A DNA stretch of 17,708 nt from Dunaliella salina (GCA_002284615.2 MU069797.1:270901-288608); one strand, 5' to 3'; positions 7,556 through 17,534 are shown, counted from the first letter of the stretch. Translations and numbers: made by a program. Notes: a model not told the origin generated them from the sequence alone.

Positions 7556-7743
7556 GAGTAGTTGTCAAAGTAGCCAGCTCCAGCTGCTGTATGTGCTCCT
7601 CGGTGTCAGTGCCTCGCTGCTTCACCCGCATGTAGCTATGCTGACCTGACAAGGGTGGCAGCTTGCACATAATGAGGGTTTGCATGTGCTTGGCTGAGTG
7701 GGTGACAAGGGGCAAACAAACACAGGTCATGCCAGTGGTGCCT

Positions 7744-7876
7744 GTATGCTCCTGCTATTGTCACAGCTCATCAGGTTGTTAAGCAATCTACATGAAAAGA
7801 AAAAAAAAAGGTATGCTCCTGCTATTGTCACAGCTCATCATCAGGTTGTAAAGCAATATACATGAAAAGAAAAAAG
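7744..7876 (+). repeat. 67-bp tandem duplication downstream of Dus
   Basis: A segment from gtatgctcctgctattgtca to catgaaaagaaaaaa occurs at 7744-7809 and again from 7811, with few differences (a 3-nt atc insertion and two substitutions). The second copy contains TGTAA where the first has TGTTAA. Confidence 0.9.
7847..7851 (+). terminator. Candidate TGTAA polyadenylation signal for Dus
   Basis: TGTAA is the usual polyadenylation signal in chlorophyte nuclear genes. This one lies about 290 nt after the proposed Dus stop, a normal 3'-UTR length for such algae. The motif is short and common, so this is only suggestive. Confidence 0.3.
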
Positions 7877-8215
7877 AGAACTATTTAGGCAGGGAAAACT
7901 CTCCCTTCATAAAGAAAAGAAAGATGAACACTTGCCGTTCGGTCGCATTTATTAAGGGAAGAGCCTCCAAATGACTACCACCGATGGGTGGGCATCTTTG
8001 ACACCCCAACCACTAGGATTCAATGGGATGTCTGTTTGAGGTGAGTTTGTGCGCGAGTCGTACTGAGTAGGCGGCATGGGTCTGTCGAGTACATGCAAAA
8101 CTTAGTGAGTTCATATAACCAGACGCATATTGCCCCCATGCAACACGGATTGCCCACAAAAAGCATGGGCGCTGGTAGGGCTGTCCTCTCGATTGTGGTT
8201 CTTGCATTTAAGACT
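7866..8215 (-). pseudogene. Possible degraded 3' end of a non-LTR retroelement
   Basis: The left edge (gaaaagaaaaaagagaac, tttaggcagggaaaactctc) resembles the 3' trailer of the element at 15080-15935. On the minus strand a segment near 8090-8010 reads AYSVRLAHKLTSNRHPIES, like HSVQYTHKLASTRHPIES at the C-terminus of the copy at 9178-9582. Stops and frameshifts remove any function. It may belong to a sister family. Confidence 0.45.
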
Positions 8216-9062
8216 AGATGTGCTTAAAGTGGTTGTTTAGGGAGGTGGGTCGAGGACATGCACACAATCATCTTAATTATTTCACCTTCACAAGAACCCA
8301 ACGCATGCTTACTTAATCAGTTGTAGCTTGGTGTGGATTTTTTGAAGCAAAGATGAAAGATATTGTGTTGGACTGACAGTATGTTTGACTTTCAACAGCA
8401 AGTTGTTTACTTGTCAGCTTGGCATCACATTTTTTGCTGAAAGAAAATAAAACAAAATTAGGTCAGATTATATACAAATGGAGACCTTCAGCCAGACTGT
8501 TCTCTGCTGGTCAGCCTTTGACTGGTCCGCGCCAGCCAACAGCAATTCCAAGAAGGAAGAAAAGGAAAGAAAGACTACGTAGTCAGGTTGACAAACTGAC
8601 GCAGCCAGAACAGTGTCCTTGTATGCCATGCTACAGGTATTTAGAAGAGAAGTGAAGTCTGTAAGATACTGCTACAGCGTGTAGCTAGCTGGCTGGCTGC
8701 TGAGGGCAAGGGGCTGCTGGATAAGCTTGCAAGACGTTTTCTTAAGGCGAGATTTGCTAGAGTCGGCGCGGCTTTTTCCTAAGCTTGGATGTGCCACTTG
8801 GGCTTATGCAATTCTAGGGATGCTGTTGCGAGATACTCAACTGTGACGCTGCTGCTGCTGCTGCTGCCTCCTCCAAGGGCTTGAAGGCTCTTAGCCTTGC
8901 ATGTGTATTGTCTTGGGGACTGCTTCTACTTTACAGAGCAATGCGTGAACCAAAGACAACGAAGGTGTTACTACAAGTTCTGGAGTTCTCTAAACACACC
9001 CTCAGCTGTGGACAATGCAAAGGTCAATCATAACTGCCAACCACAGAACTCTGGGTTTGACA
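8216..9062. other. Intergenic stretch, no gene recognised
   Basis: It holds a short (GCT)6 repeat at 8848-8865 and some tagctagctggctggctg sequence near 8680. The open frame at 8419-8655 is lysine-rich near its end and matches no family I know. Nothing else stands out. Confidence 0.6.
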
Positions 9063-10000
9063 ACGTAGGTGGAGATTTTCTCCCTACAGCAATAAAGGAG
9101 ACACACAGGCTCATTGAGGCGTGAGTCCACTCCACCACAAAACATGGGTCAAGACAGGCTAATGGGGATCTGGAGGGTTACTGGAAGGCACCTGGATCTA
9201 GAACCTTGCTGTGGGAAGCACTCTTGCTTTCGATAGGGTGACGAGTGGAAGCAAGTTTGTGGGTGTATTGAACAGAATGGGCATGAAGTTGTTGAGCAAG
9301 CTTCTTGGCACGTTGGTGATCCAGTCCTAGCTGTTCGAATTGCTTCAGGGTGTGCACAGTATAAATGGCTCCACCAACACCCAGGAGAATAGGGTGAATT
9401 ATTATAGCTTTTGCGCTTGTAAGTATATAAATGCCTGCATGCTGCTGCTTAGCTGCGTTCAACTGATGCTCTGGCCTTATTTCTTCACAGAACTTGATTT
9501 CTATGAGGCGCACATGGCGTTCGTTCACATACAATTTATGGGGCCCATGAACTTCATGCGAACGAGCGCGGGGTTGCCTCAACCCGGGGTTGCCTCATGC
9601 GCCTAGTTCTTGTAACCTTCCATGTGGATCTGTGCAAATCATGGTGTGAATGGATAGGAGAAACACTGTTAGGAGTAGGCTTAGCATTATAAAGGGCGAT
9701 CAAAGTAGCATCTGGACGACTTTAATCAAGCCTTTTCCTTTCTTGAAGGTTATGAGAGAAGAAGTAAGTAGGTATAGTTCTGTTTGAGGCATGCGTAGGG
9801 AGTTGGAGGTTGTGCAAGTTTAAAATCACTTCCTATGTCTGTGTAGATCAGGCCTGCTCCCACAGGGCTATTGCTGAGTGCTTTTGTCATCATTCTGCCT
9901 GCAATGTTATGGCGTTCAGTCTTCATGTTGGAGATGATATGGTTCTGGCAGCCTGAGAGCATGTGGAGTGTGCTGTCCAATTGATGCCAGATCACAATAT
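9063..10000 (-). pseudogene. Non-LTR retrotransposon 3' end, copy 1 (RT C-terminal region)
   Basis: Read on the minus strand from about 10000, HQLDSTLHMLSGCQNHIIS matches the His/Cys motif after the polymerase domain. MKTERHNIAGRMMTKALS follows, ending in a frame break near 9750. From 9582 NERHVRLIEIKFCEE, then ILLGVGGAIYTVHTLKQFEQ and HSVQYTHKLASTRHPIES run to 9178. A non-coding trailer reaches about 9063. The polymerase core is absent, as expected of a 5'-truncated copy. It is very similar to 15080-15935. The upstream limit is uncertain, since 10000-10180 also stays open in a different reading. Confidence 0.8.
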
Positions 10001-10659
10001 GGCAGGAGTAACAGCAGTTTTTTTCTTGGAATTTGGAATTTCTTCGCTCTACCTCGAGGGTCTCGGAGCGTGCATTTGGGAAAGGACACTTCAGCATGTG
10101 CCAAAGCGCCCCCACCTTTTCTTGGATAGTAAGGAGAAGCTCTTGTTCTGGAGTACACCTTTGCCCAGGTATTCTCACTCACTCATCCTAACCCAACCGA
10201 ACCAAAAGTAAAAGCATTAGTCTACATCGGACAGCATCCAGCATGGTTAGGTTACAAGGTCACAAGAAAGAATTCACCTGTCAAAACGCATGACTGCGAG
10301 GCTGCAAGTATAGAAAGAATTTCCAGTATGGTTAGAGGAAAGACCTAAGTTAATGCTGGCACTAAGTGTGAGTCCCACAAGCTAATGTAAGCTGGGAGTC
10401 GTCAAACAAATGGGTTTTTTGTGGGTCATCGCCCATCCTTATGGGTGTGTGCTTTGTCCTCCTGTAAGCAGCCCTGCCCTGCTGCTGGGGGACATCATTT
10501 TCTGTACACAAAGGACTTGATCCGGGAATCTCCTCCTTGCTGACGCCCTCCTTAATTTTGATCAGGGAGCCGTAACATGACGGCAGTTGACCTCAATGAC
10601 CCTGTTGGAAAAGTTGTAACTGTTGATAATGCCTTGAATCAGACAGAATCAACGAGGAA
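10001..10659. other. Stretch with no confident feature
   Basis: The first 180 nt may continue retroelement copy 1 on the minus strand, but I cannot align them to another copy in this window. From about 10190 to 10659 I see no gene, repeat or RNA. Confidence 0.5.
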
Positions 10660-11520
10660 AAAGCTGGTTTAAAAAGCCCGGGCATTGCATAGAAAATGGC
10701 TATTTCAACCAGGGCTGATTCCTCTTTGATTCAATGGGAAATATGGTTGATTCAACTGCGGTTGATTCTTTATTGAAACAACAAGTGATCAACCATGGTT
10801 GACTATGAATGAATCAACCAATGATCAGTCAGGATGGTTGATTCAAGGTTTACAAGGTTTACAAGGGAACATAACCTTCAGCCAGAAAGTTTGGCTGCTC
10901 GGTGTGGTGAAAGAAATCCATAAGCTCAGAGATGAAGCGATAAGTCTGAGTATCTTGGTTTTGAAAAAACGAGCTACATCCAGAGAGCAGGCATCAGAAA
11001 AAAAAGAAAGATCCTGTATCATCTGACACTACTCTGTGAGCAGGAAAGGCACTAAAAAAATGTACCTACTTTTTTCTAAGGCAACACGGGAAGTTGCAAG
11101 GGCAGAGAAAGATGACTTACTTTTCATCCTGCCATTGTTCTGAAACACATAAATCACATTGAGGTGCATGTCCATGCCAATGAGAAGTTTCAACTTGAAA
11201 TTATGGGCGGATGGTTGATTCAATTGTGGTTGAAAAAGCCCGGGCCTAGCTTAGAAAATGGCTGTTCAACTGCGGTTGACTTCCTGTTGAACCGAGTGGC
11301 AATCAAGACCGGTTGTTTCCTAGTTGAATCACCAGACTTTCAAGCTGATTGGTTGATTCAATTGCAGTTGAAAAGCCCGGGCCTAGCGTAGGACATGGTC
11401 ATTTTAACTGTGGTTGATTTCCTATTGAATCGAGTGGTGATCAAGACCAGTTGTTTCCTGTTTGATTCACCTAACTTTCAAGCTGCCTGGTTTCCTGTTG
11501 AATAAAGTAGAGATCATTAC
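10660..11520 (+). repeat. Degenerate repeat family built on TTGATTCAA and GCCCGGGC
   Basis: Segments of the form tggttgattcaattg...gttgaaaaagcccgggc, then a half-conserved tail with caagaccRgttgtttcct, occur at about 11210-11345 and 11350-11490. The GCCCGGGC centres lie at 11238-11245 and 11375-11382 (period 137). An older relative has GCCCGGGC at 10676-10683. Palindromic bits abound, for example tcaaccatggttga at 10789-10802. The region is not coding. Confidence 0.8.
10858..10902 (+). repeat. Dispersed repeat, copy 1 (pair with 12335-12384)
   Basis: The segment ending ccttcagccagaaagtttgg ctgctcgg recurs about 1.5 kb downstream as ccttcagccatgaagtttgg ctgctcag. The match covers about 45 nt, with the left part looser. 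Confidence 0.7.
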
Positions 11521-12029
11521 TTGTCCTGTTGAGACAAGTAAGTATCAAGCAGCATGTACTAACCAAACAGGCGTAAAGCAAACAATAGCAACAGGAATCA
11601 AACAACTTCAATCCAGCCTTGGAAGAGACATTGACCATGCATGCATGCAAAGGAGATCAAGTGTAAGATACCCTGCTCTGGATAAGCAAACAAAGCACAT
11701 CCATGTCACCATCTTGAATGCAAGATGGCATCTGACATATGGGTGTTCACAGTACGCAAAACTTACAGGTAACAACCTGCAAGGAGTGCAACATACCAAA
11801 CTAAACCAAAGTCATAGTTACACCTCAATCATCAGTGCATTATGTGAAGCAAAGAGTGAGAGAGCAAGCAGAGGAGGGTGAATTCTTTGCTTCCTTCCCC
11901 TGTGCATCTTGGAAATCAGTCCTCATCCTCAAGGTGTTTCAATTTTACAGCCATTCAATCAAGCAAATGAGATCCTCACCCTTGAACAAGTGCGTGCGTG
12001 CCGAAAGCAAAGTCAGTGAAAAAGTCTGT
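11521..12029. other. No gene recognised
   Basis: An open frame runs through 11462-11881 on the plus strand but its protein resembles nothing I know and it starts inside the repeat family. I see no RNA or mobile-element signature. Confidence 0.5.
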
Positions 12030-12830
12030 GTCATTGATGTCGGTGTGAGCGTGTGTCAACAATGCCAGTGCATGCAGTGTCAATGAAAGTGATGTCTCTG
12101 GAGCATTGGCGCAGACAGTGTCACTGCAATGTCAGTGCACCTACTCTGTTTGAATGCAGAATCAAATGCAGTGCAGGCAGTGTCAATACAAAATAAAAAG
12201 CACTGCCTTTGAATGCAGTGTTTGTGCAATGCCGGTAAAAGCAATCAGTGCGATGTCAGTGCGCTGTAAGGCAAGTTTGTGTAAGAGCAAGCAGTGTCTG
12301 TGTAACCATTCTATCTGGTTACAAAGGATCAAGGCTACAAGGTAAGTAAGGATTAGCCTTCAGCCATGAAGTTTGGCTGCTCAGCTTTCCCTAGAAAACC
12401 AAGTGAATGCAGTATAACACACAGGCAGGGGAAAAAACACAGGTGTTTGTGTAAGAAATGTCAGCGCAAGCATGTCTGTACAAAAATAAAAAGCGATGCA
12501 ATGTGAGTGCAGGCATATCCAAACGAGCAAATTCAATGTGAGCAGTGTCTAGGCAAAATAAAAAAGCTGTTAAAGAAATTTCAGTGCAACGTCAAGGCGC
12601 TGTAAGCACTGTTTGTGCAAGCAGTGGTTGTGCAGACATTTCCTGTAAGAGCAATGCTAGAGCAGGTCAGTGCAAACAAGCAATGCCAGCACAAGCAGCG
12701 TCTATGCAGTCGCCTTCTGTGACAATAACCCCAGAGCAAGCAGTGTCTGTGCAAAAATTGTCAGTGCCAATGCCAAAATATCTGTGCCGAAATGTCAATG
12801 TCTGTGTCTGAAGTCCCAGCAAATTTGTTT
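12030..12830 (+). repeat. Degenerate CAGTG-type repeat region
   Basis: Words such as gcagtgtctgtgcaa, aatgtcagtgcaa and gtaagagcaa recur in shuffled, diverged form, with a roughly 15- or 30-nt rhythm, across about 800 nt. A segment of 50 nt at 12335-12384 belongs to another repeat. Cys/Gln-rich frames over it are a consequence of the repeat and not genes. Confidence 0.7.
12335..12384 (+). repeat. Dispersed repeat, copy 2 (pair with 10858-10902)
   Basis: It matches 10858-10902. It contains acaaggtaagtaag, a perfect splice-donor consensus, though no exon can be assigned to it. Confidence 0.7.
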
Positions 12831-12899
12831 CAAGTTTATACAGAGACAAGTAGTGAGAGCCAAGGCAACGTTGCACCATTTATTCAACTCACTCGAAAT

Positions 12900-13110
12900 C
12901 CTCACAGGCAGTGGAAAGAGGTCAACTGAAAAGAGTATTTATTTAGACAATGGAAGCATACGAGAGTTTGCTTAAGGGTTGAGAGGGGCCAGCTGAAAAG
13001 AGCATTTAGGGCAGCATGAAAGAAGGGAGCATAGAGGGGTATTAAGAGGGGCCTGAAACAAGGGCAGCACAGAGGGCAGCAGAAAAGAGCATGGACATTG
13101 AGAAAAATGG
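12900..13110 (+). repeat. Purine-rich imperfect repeats
   Basis: Variants of caactgaaaagagtattta recur near 12919, 12990 and 13080 amid agaggg and gggcagca runs. No coding potential or mobile-element ends are visible. Confidence 0.6.
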
Positions 13111-14734
13111 CATGTGACAGAGCATTCACAGTGAAACGTGCATGCCCTAGGCTTACCTCAACTACTTCCCATGAAAGAAGCAGGTGTGCCAAATATGCAA
13201 ACGTGCAATGAGGACAATAGATTAGAACTACTCAAAGTGAACATTAGGGCAGTGTTCACCCCAGAGTTGTTGACTACCCTAGCACAACCGTGCAAAAGAA
13301 AACATTCAAGCAAACCATGGAAATGCACAGTGAAATGCAGCTTTCTTTTTCACACAAACCTAATGAATGAGTGGATTTCTGTTTAAGTCGCTCCCTCATC
13401 CTCTGCCTCTACAACTGCCAACCGCCTATGATTTCCCCAAGTTACAAGTCCCTCTTTGCTTCGTAAGCCCACCGTGTGGTGGACTGGCCCTGTTGGGGTC
13501 ATGCAAAGAAATGAGCTGGTGCATGCCATCGAAGTCCAGCAAGAACTAACGTGCCTCATGATAGCTGCACATCAGGGAGTCTATGGGGAGATGGTGGACC
13601 CTGACTGCTTCTCAATGAGGTTTGAGATGGCAAGCCCCACTATCTCCTGCAGGCAACAAGGACAGAGGTATTTTTGTTTGGGCTTTGTCCTCATTCAAAC
13701 CATCATGCATTCAGCAACATGCACATCTTTCATCCCTGAATGCTTCCCATGCCTGCAATGAATACAGTGTTTGGACTAAAACGTAATGCTGCTCCTGGAC
13801 CTCTGGAGGATGTGCAGGTGAAAGTGCACCACCATTCCTCCTCTGGAATGTGGCTCAGACCAGTCAACACTGCTCTTGAAGCATTTATGCCAAGCGCACA
13901 TGCACCCGGAGGTACTTTTGACACAAAAGCCTAGCACTTATGTCTGACACATCTGACACACAAGAGCACAGGAATTATGCCCGAATCCTGGCAAACAAGC
14001 CAAATAATCATGCACTGCAAGGCAAACCCCAAAAACCAGGTTTTGCCAAAATCCAGGTGTTGCAGTTTCAAAAACTTGCCCTCTGATTATATGTCCACCA
14101 ACTCTCATGACAGGCAAAGATGGGCGGCCCATCATACATTCCCTTGCACTATGTTTGCTGCACTTACCCCTGCACGTTTTCCTTAAAGCACGAAGACATG
14201 TGTCTCAGTTGATTGTGCTGGTGTCAGGGGTGGCACTGTCTGGCCAGTTGGTGCCACCTCCCCACTGGACCTCCTACGCGATGGCCCACAGCCTGCCGCT
14301 GGAGTGGGCTGGTCCTTCGTGTTGGTGTTGGTGTTGGTTGTATAGACTCCCTGAATGCACCGCAGTCCAAAAACATGTCAGTATGCCTGATCCATGAAGC
14401 TGCTTCTATCGCGGCAGGCAACTGCTGCAAAGCAAGCATGGGCAAGAATGTCATCATTGGGGCTCCAGGAGCACATGGACTTGTGTTGTCACTTCGTGGC
14501 AATGGGCTGCTAAACTGAACATCTGTCCATAGCTGTCAAATCAAGTGTGTATGCACTCCCACCTGTAGAGCCAGAAACCCCACCGCCAGCGCAGTTCAAT
14601 CAGACCTTATGCTTAACCCAATATACGCAAGGCCATTCAAACCACGAACAGGGCAGCTTTGAGGCTGTGGGTGATGCTCCACAGCCCCCCCCTGCATGCT
14701 GGTCAAACACCTCACCTCTGCACATTCATTGCAG
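13111..14734. other. 1.6 kb without an assignable gene
   Basis: Several stretches are GC-richer and open, such as 13456-13680, 13740-13934, and 14200-14518 (which contains GKNVIIGAPGAHGLVLSLRG). They could be exons of the right-hand gene or decayed mobile-element coding. None matches a family I recognise and no phase-compatible splice chain emerged. A tgttggtgttggtgttgg simple repeat lies near 14322-14340. Confidence 0.4.
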
Positions 14735-14800
14735 GCTCTGCAGCTGCTCCAGCTGCTAGAACGCTCGCAACGCAGAGGCATCTCCGCCAAGCACCCGGTT
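14735..14800 (+). CDS. Possible exon, function unknown
   Basis: A pyrimidine-rich tract and a good acceptor (ttcattgcag, 14734) precede an open, GC-rich segment reading ALQLLQLLERSQRRGISAKH, then PVLW. It looks helical and basic. The frame stays open to a TGA at 14894, but coding character fades after about 14810 and no strong donor is evident, so the 3' limit is a guess. It might belong to the same gene as 17274-17515. Confidence 0.3.
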
Positions 14801-15079
14801 CTGTGGAGGGGGCAGGAGCTGTACACTGAAAAATGTGTAGCATATACACACTGTCCAGGGAGGGGCGGGGGCAGGAGCTGCTTTGGCACCATCTGATGAG
14901 GCTAATCGGCCTCGTGTCCCTGCTGTTGGGGCCTGTCCACTTGCCTTTGAGGACTGTCCTCCATCCTTACCCATCGTGAAATGGATGTAATATGCATGAC
15001 ATCGGTTGCCGTTTTGTTGAAAAACTAGGAACAATGGATGCGAGCACTACTGTAAGGCTATGCGCTATGAAGATAGAAA

Positions 15080-15935
15080 AGAAAAAAAGGAAAACTACAT
15101 AGGCAGAGAAACTCTCCCTACATCAATTAAGGAAGAGGAGACACATAGGCTCAAAAAAGAGCCGTGTGCCCCCTCCACCACAAGGTATGAAAAAGAGAAT
15201 GCTAATGTGGATCGGGAGGGTTACTAGGAGCACCTGGTTCTAGAACCTGGCTGTGGGAAGTATTCTTGTTTTCAATAGCTCGGCGTGTGGTGACTAGTTT
15301 GTGGGCATGTTGAACAGAATGGGCATGAAGTTGTCGAGCAAGCTTCGTGGCACGCTGGTGATCCAATCCTANNTGTNTGAATTGCTTCAGGGTATGCTCA
15401 GTGTAAATAGTTCCACCTACACCCAAGAGAATAGGGTGAATTGTAACAGCTTTAGCGTTAATAAGTTTACAAAGGTCTGCATGCTGCTGCGTTGCCGCGT
15501 TCAACTGATATACTGGCCTTGTGTCTTCACAGAACTTGATTTCTAATAGGTGCACATGGCGTTCATTTGCATGAAGTTCACGGGGCTGCCTCATGCGGCT
15601 AGTTCTGGTGGTCCTCAGTGAGGAGCTGCGCAAAGCGTGATGGGAATGGGTAGGAGAAACACCGTTAGAAGTATGTTTGGCATTGAAAGGGGTGATCAGA
15701 ACAGCATCTGGTTGACTGGAGTTGAGTCTTTCCCTCTCTGGAAGGTTGCGAGGGAAGAAGTAGGCAGGTAGAGTTCCGTTTGAGGCATGTGTAAGGAGTT
15801 GGAGGTTGTGTTGAGCAAGCTTAAAATCGCTTCTTATGTCTGTGTATACTAGGCCTGCCCCTACAGGGCATTTGCTGAGGGCTTTTGTAATCATTCTGCC
15901 TGCAATGTTATGGCGCTCAGTTTTCATGTTGGAGA
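15080..15935 (-). pseudogene. Non-LTR retrotransposon 3' end, copy 2 (RT C-terminal region)
   Basis: On the minus strand the coding part (15935 down to about 15202) is open except for three undetermined bases (15372, 15373, 15377). It reads SNMKTERHNIAGRMITKALS ... ERLNSSQPDAVLITP ... NERHVHLLEIKFCED ... ILLGVGGTIYTEHT ... HSVQHAHKLVTTRRAIEN. The PD followed about 65 residues later by E-I-K looks like a PD-(D/E)XK nuclease core, which would suit a restriction-like endonuclease placed after the polymerase; that is inference. A non-coding trailer runs to about 15080. The polymerase is missing and the right edge is abrupt. Confidence 0.8.
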
Positions 15936-16056
15936 GGAAGATGGACATTCCTGATAATGTCCGACGAAACATCTCTTTATGGTGTTCCCAGGGATTGTTA
16001 TCCACCTCATTGGGCTGAAATTTTGCTGAGACACCAAGCTTGAACGACCCTTCTGA
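15936..16056 (-). CDS. Exon-like segment fused in frame to retroelement copy 2
   Basis: On the minus strand an acceptor-like ttaattttgtgcag (to 16057) precedes SEGSFKLGVSAKFQPNEVDN, then NPWEHHKEMFRRTLSGMSIF, in the same open frame as the retroelement protein downstream. Copy 1 has no counterpart. I do not recognise the protein. It may be a host exon fragment, part of another mobile element, or a chimeric retrocopy. Confidence 0.35.
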
Positions 16057-16624
16057 CTGCACAAAATTAACACAAAAGCACTGTTGAGAACCTGCGCATG
16101 AAAACCCTCCAAGGCAGACACTCTATTACAGCAATAATAGTCACATGACACATCATTCTAATTGGGGTTGCTGAAACTGTTTACAACCCAAACACAACTA
16201 CTTTTGTGTACATTATACCTGTACACAATCGGTCCCCTCTGCGAACTTGGCTTAATCAAAGACAAGGCCCTCAAAACTGCAAACAAACGCCACTATCATG
16301 CTGTCAAGTCCACAACAAAAAATATCAGCACAAAACATGCTACGCAATTCAGCATTTGAAGCAGTGGGGGATTACAGGCGAGCGTGGCGCACTGGATGGC
16401 TGGCTGGCAACCCATCGGACCCATTAGCTTGGTTGCTCATAGCTTGCCTAAGTTGGGCAAATCTACAGGTCCCCCACCTGCTCCTGTTCGCCTCAGATTT
16501 TGCATACATGCTAAACACCAACCTGGATACGCCAATGCCAAAACAGGTTATTACTCTTATTATCAAGGCTTACTGCCGCATGTAGATAAAAGAATCAGCA
16601 ATGCTTTCAGGATTCTGCCATGTA
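16057..16624. other. No assignable feature
   Basis: Several overlapping open frames exist on both strands, but none shows a family motif or consistent splice sites. The stretch before 16625 could be upstream retroelement sequence too decayed to recognise. Confidence 0.45.
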
Positions 16625-16815
16625 TATCCACACCCATGACGACATTTTAGAGTCTCGTGCAGGCACCCTCTACAACCAAAAATATGCATTCCTTTAAAAA
16701 GGGTCAACTGACCCACCCTCTCTCAGGCTGTCATCAATTCTGTCCAGACAGAGCACTCCACATGCTCCCAGGCTGCCAAAATCAAATCATCTTCAGCATG
16801 AAAACTCAGCGCAGA
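16625..16815 (+). pseudogene. Non-LTR retroelement fragment on the plus strand
   Basis: RAGTLYNQKYAF (16656-16693, then a stop) and, after a frame shift, HPLSGCHQFCPDRALHMLPG CQNQIIFSMKTQR (to about 16810) match the His/Cys region of the minus-strand copy at 9905-9985. The orientation is opposite to the other copies. The conserved order LYNQK, CHQ, D-ALHML, GCQ identifies it. Stops and frameshifts show it is dead. Confidence 0.65.
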
Positions 16816-16899
16816 CCTTTTGGGCCCTGCATGCATGCAAAATGCATGCTGGCTGCTGTCCAATGCAGATTTTATTCCTTTTATTAAGAGAGTGCAAGT

Positions 16900-17039
16900 G
16901 AGAGAAGTCCTTTTGCAATTGAGAGAAGTCCTGTTGTGGCACCCTTCTGATAAAGGCTTCAAGGAGACGGCACATCTCAAGAAGGTTTGTCAAAAAGCTC
17001 TTGAAGGTTTGATCTTATTGATAGATGATGAGCCCAGAG
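16900..17039 (+). CDS. Possible exon upstream of the right-hand coding segment
   Basis: An open segment reads LREVLLWHPSDKGFKETAHL, then KKVCQKALEGLILLIDDEPR, and ends at a good donor (cccagag before gtgagg, 17040). Codon choice is exon-like, but the phase (1) does not join directly to 17274. A weaker donor after LKK at 16984 (gtttgt) would be phase 0 and would join. The motif gagagaagtcc is repeated at its left edge (about 16909 and 16930). The function is unknown. Confidence 0.3.
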
Positions 17040-17273
17040 GTGAGGCTGCAAAGCGCCAGGCGGCAATATATTAGCAAGTAGACAACAAATAGCATAAATT
17101 TTTAATGTAAAAGATTCAACTCCTTGCAGAGTCAGGGTTCGCCTCTTAACGGTCCGCATTTTGAATGAAGCTGTCCACCCCTCGAGCCTTGCTAAAGAAA
17201 TGTTATTCATTTTATGGGGGAATACATTTATCTATAACTAGAGGATAGTCTCAAGATGGTTGACAACTTGCAG

Positions 17274-17515
17274 GCAATGCCGCGAGAGTTGGAACTCCGA
17301 CCCCCCATCCCCACGGATGAATCATTGCGGCCGATTGCTGAGGACCATCGCAAGGGAAACATGGCAGCCCGAGAAGCAGCAGCTCGGCTGATGGAGCGCA
17401 GGCGGTTCCATCCCAAGGCCGTAAGGGAAGGAGACTGGCTGCCGTACATCAAAGCAGCAATGTTGCAACGCCAGCATGCATTTCTGGATGGGCAGGAGAA
17501 GCTCGGTTTGGACAG
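17274..17515 (+). CDS. Coding segment of an unrecognised gene
   Basis: An acceptor gacaacttgcag (17273) and a donor acag before gtgagg (17516) bound 242 nt of GC-rich open sequence. It reads AMPRELELRPPIPTDESLRP, then IAEDHRKGNMAAREAAARLM, ERRRFHPKAVREGDWLPYIK, AAMLQRQHAFLDGQEKLGLD. It is charged and probably mostly helical, with no signal peptide, membrane segment or family motif I know. Alternatives are that it begins at the in-frame ATG at 17256, or ends at the TGA at 17517-17519 when the donor is not used, giving an 87-residue protein. Base composition contrasts sharply with the AT-rich sequence to its left, which supports real coding. Confidence 0.7.
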
Positions 17516-17534
17516 GTGAGGGACGACGTATGTC

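Noticed and set aside
12545..12811. Cys/Ala/Gln-rich protein frames
   Set aside because: Composition follows the degenerate CAGTG repeat, with no start context or homology.
13456..13761. Possible gene starting at 13456 on the plus strand
   Set aside because: Part of it (NELVHAIEVQQELTCLMIAA) looks protein-like, but I could identify no family or splice chain, so it is only mentioned as unassigned.
7466..17515. Joining the last Dus exon to the coding segment at 17274
   Set aside because: Using the 7524 donor leaves phase 1 while 17274 is phase 0, the gap would be nearly 10 kb, and a stop at 7553 gives a reasonable C-terminus.
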